A program made the position numbers and the translations under genes. The notes under the pieces were generated by a model, which had not been told where the DNA came from, ran no database searches, and saw nothing but the letters and a program-made list of their open reading frames with translations. 64,000 nt of DNA from Nocardioides baekrokdamisoli (GTDB lineage Bacteria > Actinomycetota > Actinomycetes > Propionibacteriales > Nocardioidaceae), in assembly GCF_003945325.1 (NCBI RefSeq), contig NZ_AP019307.1, positions 2,294,001-2,358,000 of the forward strand. The letters run 5' to 3'. Each line of letters begins with the position of its first letter. Positions within the stretch are counted from its first letter, which is position 1. Shown here piece after piece: positions 26,015 to 34,949 of this stretch.

Positions 26015-26896
26015 ATGTCTGACCGACCGCTCGCCGGCCTGCGGCTCATGCACGTTCACGCCCATCCGGACGATGAGTCCAGCAAGGGAGCGGCCTCCAC
26101 GGCGAAGTACGTGGCCGAGGGCGTCGACGTCCATGTCGCGACCTGTACCGGTGGGGAGCGGGGGAGCATCCTGAACCCTGCGATGGACCGCCCGGGTGTC
26201 CTGGAGGACATCGCCGCGATCCGCAGCGCCGAGATGGATCGCGCACGCGAGATCCTCGGCATCACCCAGGACTGGCTCGGCTTCGTCGACTCGGGCATGC
26301 CGGATGACCCGGCGGACCTCCCGGTCGGCTCGTTCGCAGTGGTGCCGCTGGAGCAGCCGGTCGAAGCACTCGTACGCCTGATCCGGACGTTCAGGCCCCA
26401 CGTCATGACGACGTATGACGAACGCGGCGGTTACCCGCACCCGGACCACATCCGGTGCCACGAGGTTTCCATGGCTGCGTACGCGGCAGCCTCGGATCCG
26501 ACGCAGTTCCCTGACGCCGGCGAGCCCTGGCAGGTGCTCAAGATCTACTACCAGTTCACCTTCAGTCGGGCGCGGATGGCCGCACTGCACCAGGCGATGC
26601 TCGACCGAGGGTTGGAATCCCCGTACGCGGAGTGGCTGAGTCATCCGTCCGACCCGGCGTGGGATGCCCGGGTGACCACGCGGGTGCCGTGCGCCGACTA
26701 CTTCGACGTACGCGATGCCGCGCTCCTGGCGCACGAGACTCAGATCGATCCGCACGGGTTCTGGTTCGCGGTGCCGCGGGAGGTCCAGCAGGAGGTCTGG
26801 CCGACCGAGGACTTCCAACTCGTGGATTCGAAGGTGTCGACGTCCATCCCTGAGGACGACCTCTTCGCGGGTATTCCGTATCCGGTGGCAGACTGA
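26015..26896 (+). CDS. mca: Mycothiol S-conjugate amidase
   Basis: Mca cleaves mycothiol conjugates of electrophiles and drugs, releasing a mercapturic acid for export. The 293-residue LmbE-like protein starts GLRLMHVHAHPDDESSKGAA, with the zinc ligands His and Asp-Asp of AHPDD. It has the Mca-type TCTGGERGSILNP and the third zinc ligand in GGYPHPDHIRCHE. The SSKGAAS wording and the greA-DUF4307-mca order separate it from MshB. Mycothiol is confined to actinobacteria, which supports the host assignment. Confidence 0.95.
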   Translation: MSDRPLAGLRLMHVHAHPDDESSKGAASTAKYVAEGVDVHVATCTGGERGSILNPAMDRPGVLEDIAAIRSAEMDRAREILGITQDWLGFVDSGMPDDPADLPVGSFAVVPLEQPVEALVRLIRTFRPHVMTTYDERGGYPHPDHIRCHEVSMAAYAAASDPTQFPDAGEPWQVLKIYYQFTFSRARMAALHQAMLDRGLESPYAEWLSHPSDPAWDARVTTRVPCADYFDVRDAALLAHETQIDPHGFWFAVPREVQQEVWPTEDFQLVDSKVSTSIPEDDLFAGIPYPVAD

Positions 26897-26900
26897 GGGC

Positions 26901-27149
26901 ATGCTGTATCTGCTGGCCGCCACGATGGACCCGGCGCCTGCCGACAATGACGTTGTCGCGGGCCCGTGGGGGTTCCTGATCTTCTTCCTGCTGCTGGTGG
27001 CGGTGGCGTTCCTCGGCTGGAGCTTCCGCAATCAACTGCGCAAGACCGATGCGGCGGCCGCCGCGGGTCTGTACGACCCGTCGGAGCCGAAGAAGCGTGT
27101 GGAGATCCCGGTCGACACCGGCGCTCCGGCTGATTCCACTTCTGAATAG
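26901..27149 (+). CDS. Small membrane protein downstream of mca (Rv1083-like)
   Basis: This 82-residue protein has one membrane segment around residues 22-42 (GPWGFLIFFLLLVAVAFLGW) and a cytoplasmic tail with YDPSEPKKRVEIP. It lies 4 bp after mca with a GAGGG site, so it shares its mRNA. The same slot holds Rv1083 in M. tuberculosis. Function is unknown. Confidence 0.8.
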   Translation: MLYLLAATMDPAPADNDVVAGPWGFLIFFLLLVAVAFLGWSFRNQLRKTDAAAAAGLYDPSEPKKRVEIPVDTGAPADSTSE

Positions 27150-27186
27150 CTCCAGCTGACGCAGCCGTACCGAACCCAAAACGTCG

Positions 27187-27651
27187 GTGCTCGCTGTCAC
27201 GCTGCGCCTTGTGAAGCATTCGTACCTGGTGGGCTTCGGGGCTCTGGCACTGCTCGCGTCGTGCATGACGCCGCCGACCTCGAGCGACCCACTGCCGGAC
27301 GCTCCGTCCTCATCACACGCCTCGCACGCCCCTGCACGCCCGTCCTCGACACCTGTTCGCGGGGGATCAGCGCTCACTGCCCTGGCGCACCTCCCGGTCA
27401 AGGGCCGCGCGCCGAAGACCGGATACTCCCGGGCGCAGTTCGGCGAGGCGTGGACCGACGACAACGACGAGATGTGGGGTCGCAACGGGTGCGATACCCG
27501 CAACGACGTCCTGCGCCGGGATCTGGCCGATGTCGTCCTGCGCTCGGATGGTTGCAAGGTCGCGACGGGCACCCTGCGCGATCCCTACACGGCCAAAATC
27601 ATTTCGTTCGTACGCGGGCCGGGGACGAGTTCGCTGGTCCAGATCGACCAC
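27187..27651 (+). pseudogene. 5' half of DUF1524-type HNH nuclease lipoprotein gene, split by insertion
   Basis: This is the N-terminal 155 codons of a secreted HNH-family nuclease. GTG 27211 gives a clean lipoprotein signal (KHSYLVGFGALALLASC), making it more likely than GTG 27187. The DUF1524 core follows: GYSRAQFGEAWTDDN, NGCDTRNDVLRRDL, LRDPYTAKIISFVRGPGTSS and VQIDH. At this point, after the catalytic Asp-His pair, homology stops; the frame runs on for 40 unrelated codons to 27771. The missing remainder starts at 35774. Joined, the halves give an in-frame protein of about 257 residues. Confidence 0.88.
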
Positions 27652-27736
27652 AGCGTATCAGTAGTGCTGACGCGTGCTGTGCTAACTTTCGCAGGTCAGG
27701 ACGTCAGCGGCATGTTGCCGACAGGAAGACGCCTCG

Positions 27737-28330
27737 ATGCCGCGCGGCCTGTTTGGGGATCGGGCCGATAATTTCTCCGAACCACTGCAACAGATGGCAG
27801 ACCGCATGCGTCCAAGAGTCGTGACGGTGCTGCCACCAGAATCTGAAGAGCAAACGAGTCTCTCCGAATACGCGCGGGAGCGCGGGGATTGGCTCGCCAG
27901 GTGCGCGTTCATGCTTACAGGCGATCGCGACTCCGCGCTCGACTTGGTCCAGGAGACGCTGCTCCTCGCATGGAAGGCCCGTGCGCGAGTTGATCAAGCC
28001 GATGACCGCGATGCGTACATCCTGCGGATCATGATGAATCGTCATCGCTCCAACCATCGACGGCGCCAACCGGCTCTGGTCTCCTTCGAGTACGCCAGAG
28101 ACGGCGTGCTGTTCGAACCGGATAGGACGGAGAGGGTTGATGACGCAGCCGCGGTGAGTGCGGCGCTGAAACTTCTGCCCGCACGGCAGCGAATTGTTGT
28201 GGTGCTGCGATACTGGATGGATCTCGACGACCTCCGCATTTCGGAAGTCCTCGATTGTCGGCGAGCGACAGTCCGGAGTCTCGCAGCGCGGGGCATGCAG
28301 CGTATCAAGCAATATTTGGAGTCGACATGA
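27737..28330 (+). CDS. ECF-type sigma-70 family factor (element cargo)
   Basis: This is a sigma factor with only regions 2 and 4. Region 2 shows DLVQETLLLAWKARARVDQAD and AYILRIMMNRHRSNHRRR. Region 4 shows LKLLPARQRIVVVLRYWMDLDDLRISEVLDCRRATVRSLAARG. It resembles the SigE-like group of Streptomyces-type ECF factors. Starts at ATG 27737, 27794 or 27806 are possible; the last two remove a tail without homology. Its stop overlaps the next ATG (ATGA at 28327), coupling it to a membrane protein that is a likely anti-sigma factor. Confidence 0.88.
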   Translation: MPRGLFGDRADNFSEPLQQMADRMRPRVVTVLPPESEEQTSLSEYARERGDWLARCAFMLTGDRDSALDLVQETLLLAWKARARVDQADDRDAYILRIMMNRHRSNHRRRQPALVSFEYARDGVLFEPDRTERVDDAAAVSAALKLLPARQRIVVVLRYWMDLDDLRISEVLDCRRATVRSLAARGMQRIKQYLEST

Positions 28331-28935
28331 TCGGCAGCCGCGATCCTCACGAGGCGCGCATAAGGGCCGCGCTCGCCCAGATAGCAGAAGGTGCCCCGAG
28401 CGCCGCTGATGTACTTGGGCGGCTTGAATTGTCGCCGGTTACGAATCCGCAGCATCGCCGTCCGAGCAGAACGCTGGTTGGTCTCGTAGCAGCCGCGGCC
28501 GTGGCCACCGTGATCGCCGTGACTGTGAGTTCGCAAACGCATTCGGGGCAACGTCCCGACAACCGCGTGCCACAAGTCACAGCCACGAATGAGATGGCGA
28601 GATTGATTCTCGGGCGCTACGTCGTCGATGTGCCAGTAGCTTGGCATGTTGCCGTGTCTGCGTGCGGGGCCAACAGTTCCGCGGGCGGTGTGATTGTCCG
28701 AAGCGCTGACCACTGCGACTCTGAGCCGTTTGTTCCGCGGGTCCGGCCGTCCGGGACCGAGTTTAAGCGCCTCGGCGGGCGCGCGGTCGACCTGTCTGAG
28801 CCGATCATCATTGAGAACCAGACGGTCTACGAGGTCTCCGTTCCGGACGCCCGTTTCGTAGTTGTGGTCCACGCTACCGATGCCTCGGTTGCGCGAGCGA
28901 TCGCTTCCAGCTTGAGACTGCGTGACCAGTCATAG
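28327..28935 (+). CDS. Membrane protein, probable anti-sigma factor (element cargo)
   Basis: The 202-residue protein has a cytoplasmic N-terminus of about 47 residues (RIRAALAQIAEGAPSAADV...), one membrane helix (TLVGLVAAAAVATVIAVTV) and an extracytoplasmic domain with three Cys residues. It overlaps the sigma gene, the usual place for an anti-sigma factor. No zinc-binding HxxxCxxC motif is present, so it is not a ZAS protein. The anti-sigma role is inferred from position and topology. Confidence 0.65.
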   Translation: MIGSRDPHEARIRAALAQIAEGAPSAADVLGRLELSPVTNPQHRRPSRTLVGLVAAAAVATVIAVTVSSQTHSGQRPDNRVPQVTATNEMARLILGRYVVDVPVAWHVAVSACGANSSAGGVIVRSADHCDSEPFVPRVRPSGTEFKRLGGRAVDLSEPIIIENQTVYEVSVPDARFVVVVHATDASVARAIASSLRLRDQS

Positions 28936-29005
28936 CCGGTGGCGTCCACGGCACAGAACTCTTGGGATGCGCTGCAACACCTTCGAAGGTTTCGGCGTCC
29001 ATGTA

Positions 29006-29021
29006 GCCGAGACCTCTCGGC
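29006..29021. promoter_or_regulatory. 16-bp dyad upstream of the element protease gene
   Basis: GCCGAGA-CC-TCTCGGC lies 40 bp before the protease start inside the 125-bp gap after the anti-sigma gene. The 2-bp centre makes a hairpin unlikely, so a protein-binding dyad is favoured. No confident ECF -35/-10 pair was identified in this gap. Confidence 0.45.
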
Positions 29022-29060
29022 CATCGGGCGGGGGCTCAGCTTCTGAAGGGTCCTTTAACC

Positions 29061-30281
29061 ATGACAATTCTCCGTGCACCCGCGCCGCGTAGCGCTCACA
29101 TAGCGGCCAAGAAGTTGGGATTTGGGGCGGTGGTAGCTTCCGCCCTCGTTGTCAGCATTGTTCCCGGCGCTTTTGGTGCAGCGGCAACCGACAAGGGTGC
29201 CACTGACGCTGGAATCGTCGACGTCAACCTTGCAACCCAGTCCCTGCTGGCCGACGACATCCATACTTTGACGACGCTTGCCGAAGCTCAGCCCTCACGG
29301 TACGGCGGGGTCTACTCCAACGGCCCAACTGCCGTCACTATCTGCGACACCGGAAGCGGTCCAAACGCTTCGATCGATGCCGAGGTTGCAAAGCTCCGAA
29401 CCGATGGCGCCACGGTGGCAGTGACGTCCTGCTCCTTCACCATTGCGCAACTGAACTCGGTCTTGGCCGCCGTATCGACTTCGCAATTGTTTGCGGACAA
29501 TGGTGTCTCGCTCAACCGTTGGGGCCTCAACTACGGCAACGACTCGGTCGACGTCGGGGTAAGTTCCATTCCTCCGGGGTTCGCCGACAAGGTCGCGAAC
29601 ACCTTCGGGCCGGCCATCTCCCTCTTTGTGCAGGGTGTCGCCGGCGCGACTGGCCGCCTCGACGACAATCAACCGTACTGGGGCGGCGACAGGATCACCA
29701 ACGGCTCCGGCTGCACGTCGGGCTTCTCGGCCCACACGTCCTCTGGGGGTTGGTACTCGATCACGGCCGGCCACTGCTGGACACTCAACACGCCGGTCTA
29801 CGTCAACGGAAACACGAGTAAAGGCTACGGGACGGTTAGTCACCGCTCCTTTGGCAACAATTCGGTCGACGCCGAATTGATCAACGGTAAGACGTATGCA
29901 AGTGACATTTGGAATGGCGGCGTCACGACAACGTCTGACTTGGCAGTCCAAGGCTCTGGGTATTCGTGCCAGGGCTGCCAGATTAACTTCGACGGCTCCT
30001 TCAGCGGCCAGACGCTCGGCACCGTCCAGCAGGCCAACACCTTCTGCGCAACGATCAAGAGTCCTGAGTTCGGCAACTACACTGCGTGCGGCTTGCGAGA
30101 GGTCAAGAGCAGCGGTGGAACCCTATGCCAGGGCGGCGACTCTGGCGGGCCAGTATTCGCTTACAACGGGCCGGGTGGCGCGACGGCGGTAGGAATCATT
30201 ACCGGCCAATACTCGAACTCTGACTGCCTCTACACCCAGGTCCCGGACATTCTGTCTCGGTGGTCTCTGAGCATTCCGTGA
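29061..30281 (+). CDS. Secreted trypsin/streptogrisin-like serine protease (S1), element cargo
   Basis: This is an S1-fold exported endopeptidase of 406 residues. The signal peptide has a basic start (SAHIAAKKLGFG) and hydrophobic core to about residue 40. A propeptide of roughly 150 residues follows, as in streptogrisins. The mature domain starts near GGDRITNGSGCTSGFSAH. The triad is visible: His 238 in TAGHC, Asp 270 in NSVDAEL, Ser 361 in GDSGGPV. Several Cys pairs are present. It lies downstream of a sigma/anti-sigma pair and 4 bp overlapping a small lipoprotein gene, suggesting a regulated secreted activity. Confidence 0.9.
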   Translation: MTILRAPAPRSAHIAAKKLGFGAVVASALVVSIVPGAFGAAATDKGATDAGIVDVNLATQSLLADDIHTLTTLAEAQPSRYGGVYSNGPTAVTICDTGSGPNASIDAEVAKLRTDGATVAVTSCSFTIAQLNSVLAAVSTSQLFADNGVSLNRWGLNYGNDSVDVGVSSIPPGFADKVANTFGPAISLFVQGVAGATGRLDDNQPYWGGDRITNGSGCTSGFSAHTSSGGWYSITAGHCWTLNTPVYVNGNTSKGYGTVSHRSFGNNSVDAELINGKTYASDIWNGGVTTTSDLAVQGSGYSCQGCQINFDGSFSGQTLGTVQQANTFCATIKSPEFGNYTACGLREVKSSGGTLCQGGDSGGPVFAYNGPGGATAVGIITGQYSNSDCLYTQVPDILSRWSLSIP

Positions 30282-30643
30282 GCGTCCATGGACTGCGCTC
30301 GTCGATGGCGGCCCGATTCCGTCTGTCGATCCTGGGTCCGCTGGTCGTGCTTGCCTTGGTGGGATGCGGAACTGCCAGCGGATATCCATCCGCGCCTCCG
30401 AGCACCTCTCAAGGCGACCACGCCGCACGCAGGTGCTTCGATCCTGGATATACTCGGACCCGGGCGATGTACATCGGACTCACGCTGAACGAGGCCCGAT
30501 CCCTGGCGAAGCGTCGTAGCGAGATACTGGTTCCAGTTGCCGAAAACGGTAGTTGCCTGCTTCGGGCGGGGTCCTACTACCCGAACGCAGTTCAGATCGA
30601 GATGAGGAATGACCGGATATATCTGGCTTTCTCGGACAGTTGA
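30278..30643 (+). CDS. Small lipoprotein, possible protease inhibitor (I78-like)
   Basis: The signal and lipobox read LGPLVVLALVGCG. GTG 30278 overlaps the protease stop (GTGA); ATG 30305 is an equally good start for the signal. The mature part of about 80 residues contains YIGLTLNEARSLAKRR, ILVPVAENGSCLLRAGSYYP and NAVQIEMRNDRIYLAFSD. This order (glycine-led helix, then a strand, then N-x-x-I/V-E-x-x-x-x-x-I) resembles small I78-type serine protease inhibitors. That match is from memory of the pattern and is tentative. Coupling to a secreted protease makes an inhibitor or immunity role sensible. Confidence 0.55.
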   Translation: MSVHGLRSSMAARFRLSILGPLVVLALVGCGTASGYPSAPPSTSQGDHAARRCFDPGYTRTRAMYIGLTLNEARSLAKRRSEILVPVAENGSCLLRAGSYYPNAVQIEMRNDRIYLAFSDS

Positions 30644-31110
30644 TAGGCAGAACCCTCCTCGCCGGAATGCACTGGCACTGGGAACCGCTTCACCTCAGGT
30701 GGATTTCTCGGGCACTGTCTAGAGGTATCTGGCGTACACCGGGCTCGATGTAGCCCGCTGACCGAATGGGGCCGTCTTTCCTAGGAGGGCGGCCCCATTT
30801 GCGTCCCAATTGTCAGCCGCGCGTCTGGGCGTGACCGTGTAACACGAGGCCGGCTTGCCTGTTGCGGCCATCCGATATGTGCCTCACTCGCCAGTAGTAA
30901 TCCTCTGATCCGTCGGTTCAAACACGAGGCCTACCCGGCAGCGAGTCGGCATCGTGCCGTCCCGTCCCTCGCACGACTTGCTCCACATCGACACCGCCCA
31001 GCAGCGTTTCTGCGCGCAATATCGCTGCATCTTGCAACAAACATCGCTCGCCGCGCGTCCATGCTCTCGACTGCGGTGACAGTGGCCGATGTTCGGCTGA
31101 TGACAGGGAT
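30644..31110. other. 467-bp non-coding stretch with two hairpins
   Basis: No convincing gene lies here. A small hairpin, CGGGCT (30740-30745) with AGCCCG (30752-30757), is followed by a 10-bp stem, AATGGGGCCG (30765-30774) with CGGCCCCATT (30790-30799) and a short T-stretch. The second is the likely terminator of the protease-lipoprotein unit. The remaining 300 bp before tnpA probably carry the recombinase promoter; no clear -10 was seen. Confidence 0.55.
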
Positions 31111-32304
31111 GTGAGGTCAGCTCTCGTGGCGAAGGTGCAGCGCGTGCGTATTGGCGATGATGAAGCCACATGGACGGTCGTCGATTCGGGTGGCAGTGTC
31201 ATCGTCCCGGCAGAGGAGTTTCTCGAGTACCTTCGCAACTCCGATTACTCGCCCAATACTGTCCGGTCATACGCCCGCGCTCTCGCGCTCTGGTGGACCT
31301 TCCTCGACGACCGCTCCCGTGCCTGGGACTCGGTGCCGTTGAAGGAGTTCGGCACATTTCTCAACAAGGTCCGAACCGGAGCACTCGATCAATCATCGAC
31401 CATGCTCCGCCCCGTACCGATCGTGGCCGAGTCCACAGTTGCCGCCAGGTTCAGAGCAGTCGCATCCCTCTACCGATTCCACGCATCTAACGGCGTCGGA
31501 ACCAGTTCGCTGCTGTACGAGACAGTGCGGAGCAGACCGGGCGCTTATCTGCCGCTTCTTGAACACATCGCCCGCAGGAACGGCCGAGTTCGATCTGTCG
31601 TGCGCGTCCGCGAGGAACGGCGTGAAGTCCCCGTGCTGACGCCGACGCAAATTGATGGACTGCTCGCTCACGAAGCGCGTTGGGACGGACACGCTGGGCA
31701 GTGGCTCGGCGACCTTCGCTACCGCTTCCTATGGGCGCTACTCGCTGAGAGCGGTTGCCGGATTGGAGAGGCACTCAGTTTGCGCCACGGCGATTGGCAG
31801 TCGGGTCGAGGTGATACCGCCTCGATCCGATTTGTCGCCGCCAAGCACCCTCACGGCATCCGGCTCAAGAGCGGTGCCCGGCGGGTCTTCGTTTCAGCTC
31901 AGCTCGATCGGCTCTATGCCGACTACGTGTGGGCATTGTGCGAGCAAGGTGCGGATGCGGTTCTCGACGACTGGGACAACGCTTACATTTTCTGCAACGT
32001 GAAGCGCCATCCGTTGTTCGGGCCCCTTCGTCCGGAGAGCGTGTATGCCCATCTCAGGGCGTCAATTCGGGCCGGTGCGCCTGTCCCGGCGTCGACAACG
32101 CCCCATTGGTTCCGGCACACCCATGCCACCGCACTCCTGCTGGCGGGGACCCCCGTGCATGTCGTCAGTCGACGTCTTGGACACGCCGACGTCCAGACCA
32201 CGCTGAACGTCTACGGCCACGTCACGACCGACGCAGAACTCGCGGCTCTGGCGAGTTGGAGTTCCTTCGTCAGCCCCTGGGAGACCCGAAGTGAAACCGT
32301 CTGA
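31111..32304 (+). CDS. Tyrosine recombinase, TnpA-like of Tn554 family
   Basis: This 397-residue site-specific recombinase has a SAM-like N-terminal DNA-binding domain (YLRNSDYSPNTVRSYARAL) and a catalytic domain. Its active residues are R217 (SGCRIGEAL), H332 and R335 (HWFRHTHA), H358 (RLGHADVQTT) and Y368 (LNVYGHV). GTG 31111 is the longest start; GTG 31126 is possible. It overlaps tnpB by 14 bp. In Tn554, TnpA and TnpB together catalyse excision and site-specific integration. Confidence 0.92.
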   Translation: MRSALVAKVQRVRIGDDEATWTVVDSGGSVIVPAEEFLEYLRNSDYSPNTVRSYARALALWWTFLDDRSRAWDSVPLKEFGTFLNKVRTGALDQSSTMLRPVPIVAESTVAARFRAVASLYRFHASNGVGTSSLLYETVRSRPGAYLPLLEHIARRNGRVRSVVRVREERREVPVLTPTQIDGLLAHEARWDGHAGQWLGDLRYRFLWALLAESGCRIGEALSLRHGDWQSGRGDTASIRFVAAKHPHGIRLKSGARRVFVSAQLDRLYADYVWALCEQGADAVLDDWDNAYIFCNVKRHPLFGPLRPESVYAHLRASIRAGAPVPASTTPHWFRHTHATALLLAGTPVHVVSRRLGHADVQTTLNVYGHVTTDAELAALASWSSFVSPWETRSETV

Positions 32305-34513
32305 GCCACTGGAGTCCGGGACTGCAATCCGTCCACGACGTAGAGATCGCCGCGATCCTCGACTCGGTGCACCGGACCTGTTCGACCCTGCTATCACTGA
32401 GCAGTTGTGGGACTCCCTGCCCGAGGAGTGTCGGCGCCTGAAGTTCAACAACGCGAACCTGCCGGAGATGTATCTCGGGAACTTCATGCTCAAGCGGACG
32501 GGTGAGGGCGGTCGTTGGATTACAACAGCGGTCCTGCTCGAAGGGCTGCCTGACGCGATGGGAAAGGAACTTGCATGGTGGATCCATCGCGAGGTTCAAA
32601 TCGGACGACTCATCAGCGTCGATTCGGTTGGCTGCATGTCCCGCGTGTTGCGGGCCGCTACCCAGGACGGAACGGAGCGCGGCCGTACATCCCCGTCGGT
32701 GCTGTCGCTCGCCCCAGACGAGTGGCTGCGCGAGGCTCAAGCTGCCCGCCTGAAGGGGCGCGACCTAGGTCGTGGCAACGACGCCAACGCCGTCTACTAC
32801 CTGCGCCGCGCTCAGGAGTTGCTTAGCCACGCGTACCACGTCGGTGAGTGGTGGCAGCTTGATCTGTGGAATCCGCTGCTTGATCCCCGTATCCCGGTTC
32901 GGGAGCATGAGCCTGGCGCTGGCTCGCGGGTCAATTTCTCCCATCTCACCTCCGCGTGGCTGCGTGAGGGCACGAAGTGGTGGCTCGGTGCCGGTCTTGA
33001 GTCCGGGCGCTACTCGTGGGGAACCCTCAAGACCAGGGTCGATGGCATGAAGTGGCTCCAACGCCACATCAATAGCTGGGGTGACCGTGGGCCACTTCTC
33101 GTCGACGATCCGGCGGAGTGGCGACCATACTTCCGGACATTCGCCGAAGGAATGCGAACCCACGCCGCCCTGACCGGCCCCAACAAAGGAAAACCCTTAG
33201 GCAAAGTCACAAGGCGCCAGACAATTGTGACCATCGAGCAGTTCTACCGCTGGATGTACGACAACCGGTTTGAGGCCGCAGAGGTTCTCGGCGACCCGCG
33301 ATGGCGGGACCTCCGGCCCGAACACACGGTGCCGTTCCGTCTCGAGGACAAGCCGCGCCTCACGAACGCGCCCAAGGAAGGAATGGTGCTGGAGGATGCC
33401 GTTCTCTCCAAGATCGCGGAGGGGTCCGAGCTACTCGCTCGCCCCGTCGAAGAGGGCGGCATGGGGGACCTGCAGGCCTTCCATGCGCTCGCGCTCCTAT
33501 TGAGGACTGGCCGACGGATCAATGAGATCCTGATGCTCGATTTCGACCCACTCCGTCCGCTGCTCAGGGCAGACGCGCCACCAGTGCCCGGACCGGCCGC
33601 AGAAGATGCAGCAACCGCGACCTCCGGCGAACTGGTCGCGCGATTGAGGTACCAGCAGACAAAGGTCCGCACCGGCGATCCGACCATTCCTGTTGACGAC
33701 GAGATCGTTCGGATCATTCGAGCGCAACAGGCGCATGCACGGGCGATCATGAAGGGTTTCGGATACGACGGTGATCCGAAGTACCTGTTCCCTGGCACCA
33801 AGCTCAATCGCTCAGGGGGCCGCTTTTATGCGGCTCAAACGCTCCACGTGCGCTTGGGCGAACTCTCGCGGCGACTCGATATTCGCGACTCCGTTGGCGC
33901 ACCGGTTTCCATCAGCCAGACCCACAAATTTCGACACACCAAGGCGACCAACTTGCTCAATGCAGGCGTGCCGATTCACGTCGTGATGCGCTACTTCGGA
34001 CACGTCACGCCCACGATGACGATGCACTACGCCCAAACGCTGAGCACCACCGCTGAACAGGAATTCCTCCGGTACAAGAAACTCACCGTCGATGGCCGCG
34101 AGCTCGGGCTCGATCCGGCTGACCTGTACGACGTGCTCCACCTCGATCAGCGCGCGGACCGCATCCTTCCGAATGGTTGGTGCATGCTGCCGCCAAAGAA
34201 GTCCTGCGATCGCGGGAATGCCTGCCTGTCCTGCAGCATGTGGACCACGGATGCGTCCCATCGGCCCGAGTTGGAGAAACAGCTCGCCGCCACCGTCCAA
34301 CTCGTCGCGGCCAGGCAAGAAGGCTTCCTCGGCAAATTTGGGGTGCCGATGCCGGACGACAACATATGGCTCGCGACCCGACGACGCGAGGAGGCATCAC
34401 TACGGCAGGTTCTGACCACGCTGGACGAAATTCAGCGGCGCGGCGACTCCAGCGGCGCAGTTCGGGGTGCAGGGGCAGACCTTCAGTCCGACCCGCACGT
34501 AGTTGGTCACTGA
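32291..34513 (+). CDS. Large tyrosine recombinase, TnpB-like of Tn554 family
   Basis: This 740-residue protein has a catalytic region at about 370-600, with LLRTGRRINEILMLDFDP (first Arg), THKFRHTKATNLLNAG (His/Arg), RYFGHVTPTMTMHYAQT (His and Tyr). A C-terminal Cys cluster, SCDRGNACLSCSMWTT, is typical of Tn554 TnpB and probably binds zinc. GTG 32291 overlaps tnpA, and the stop overlaps tnpC (ATGA). One TTA leucine codon lies at 33197-33199, which is rare in this genome. Confidence 0.9.
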   Translation: MKPSEPLESGTAIRPRRRDRRDPRLGAPDLFDPAITEQLWDSLPEECRRLKFNNANLPEMYLGNFMLKRTGEGGRWITTAVLLEGLPDAMGKELAWWIHREVQIGRLISVDSVGCMSRVLRAATQDGTERGRTSPSVLSLAPDEWLREAQAARLKGRDLGRGNDANAVYYLRRAQELLSHAYHVGEWWQLDLWNPLLDPRIPVREHEPGAGSRVNFSHLTSAWLREGTKWWLGAGLESGRYSWGTLKTRVDGMKWLQRHINSWGDRGPLLVDDPAEWRPYFRTFAEGMRTHAALTGPNKGKPLGKVTRRQTIVTIEQFYRWMYDNRFEAAEVLGDPRWRDLRPEHTVPFRLEDKPRLTNAPKEGMVLEDAVLSKIAEGSELLARPVEEGGMGDLQAFHALALLLRTGRRINEILMLDFDPLRPLLRADAPPVPGPAAEDAATATSGELVARLRYQQTKVRTGDPTIPVDDEIVRIIRAQQAHARAIMKGFGYDGDPKYLFPGTKLNRSGGRFYAAQTLHVRLGELSRRLDIRDSVGAPVSISQTHKFRHTKATNLLNAGVPIHVVMRYFGHVTPTMTMHYAQTLSTTAEQEFLRYKKLTVDGRELGLDPADLYDVLHLDQRADRILPNGWCMLPPKKSCDRGNACLSCSMWTTDASHRPELEKQLAATVQLVAARQEGFLGKFGVPMPDDNIWLATRRREEASLRQVLTTLDEIQRRGDSSGAVRGAGADLQSDPHVVGH

Positions 34514-34917
34514 TGTTGCCCGAACATCTGCGCGCGGCAGCCGCTAAGCGGAGCGCCGACGCCGAGCGGCGGGCGCTCGCTGCTCTTCAGGCGATGGTCT
34601 CCTCCCAACGGAGAGTCTCTATCGCGGCAGTGGCCCGCGAGGCGGGCGTCTCGACCGACTTCATCTACGGGCACGCCGTGCTCCGCGGCCGGATCCAGGA
34701 ACTGCGCGACTCCACGACGGTAGTCGGGCGACCTGCGCAAACGGACGCCCAAGTACCTGCAACAGGAGCAGTTCGTGCTCTGACCGCTCAGTTGCGGGAA
34801 CTGCGATCACGGCATCGTCGGGAGATCGACGAGTTGGAGACCGCGCTCGCGGCAGCGCACGGCCAACTTCTTGAGCTGCGGCGTGAGCTGGAATCGCGGG
34901 GGCGGCTCGGCCCATAA
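34513..34917 (+). CDS. DUF6262 / TnpC-like helper protein
   Basis: This 134-residue protein has an N-terminal HTH-like segment (RRVSIAAVAREAGVSTDFIYGH) and a long C-terminal coiled coil (TAQLRELRSRHRREIDELETAL...LELRRELESR). That is the DUF6262/TnpC form seen third in Tn554-type modules. In Tn554, TnpC is not essential but influences insertion orientation. ATG 34513 overlaps the tnpB stop. Confidence 0.88.
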   Translation: MLPEHLRAAAAKRSADAERRALAALQAMVSSQRRVSIAAVAREAGVSTDFIYGHAVLRGRIQELRDSTTVVGRPAQTDAQVPATGAVRALTAQLRELRSRHRREIDELETALAAAHGQLLELRRELESRGRLGP

Positions 34918-34949
34918 CTGTCGGAGGAGCCGCCTAGGTTGGAACGATC

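Noticed and set aside
26562..27572. Long minus-strand ORF antisense to mca and the HNH fragment
   Set aside because: Composition-driven shadow frame without domains; the plus-strand genes are clearly real.
30884..31238. Minus-strand ORFs in the 467-bp gap before tnpA
   Set aside because: Low-complexity residues, no ribosome site, overlap the tnpA start, and no family resemblance.
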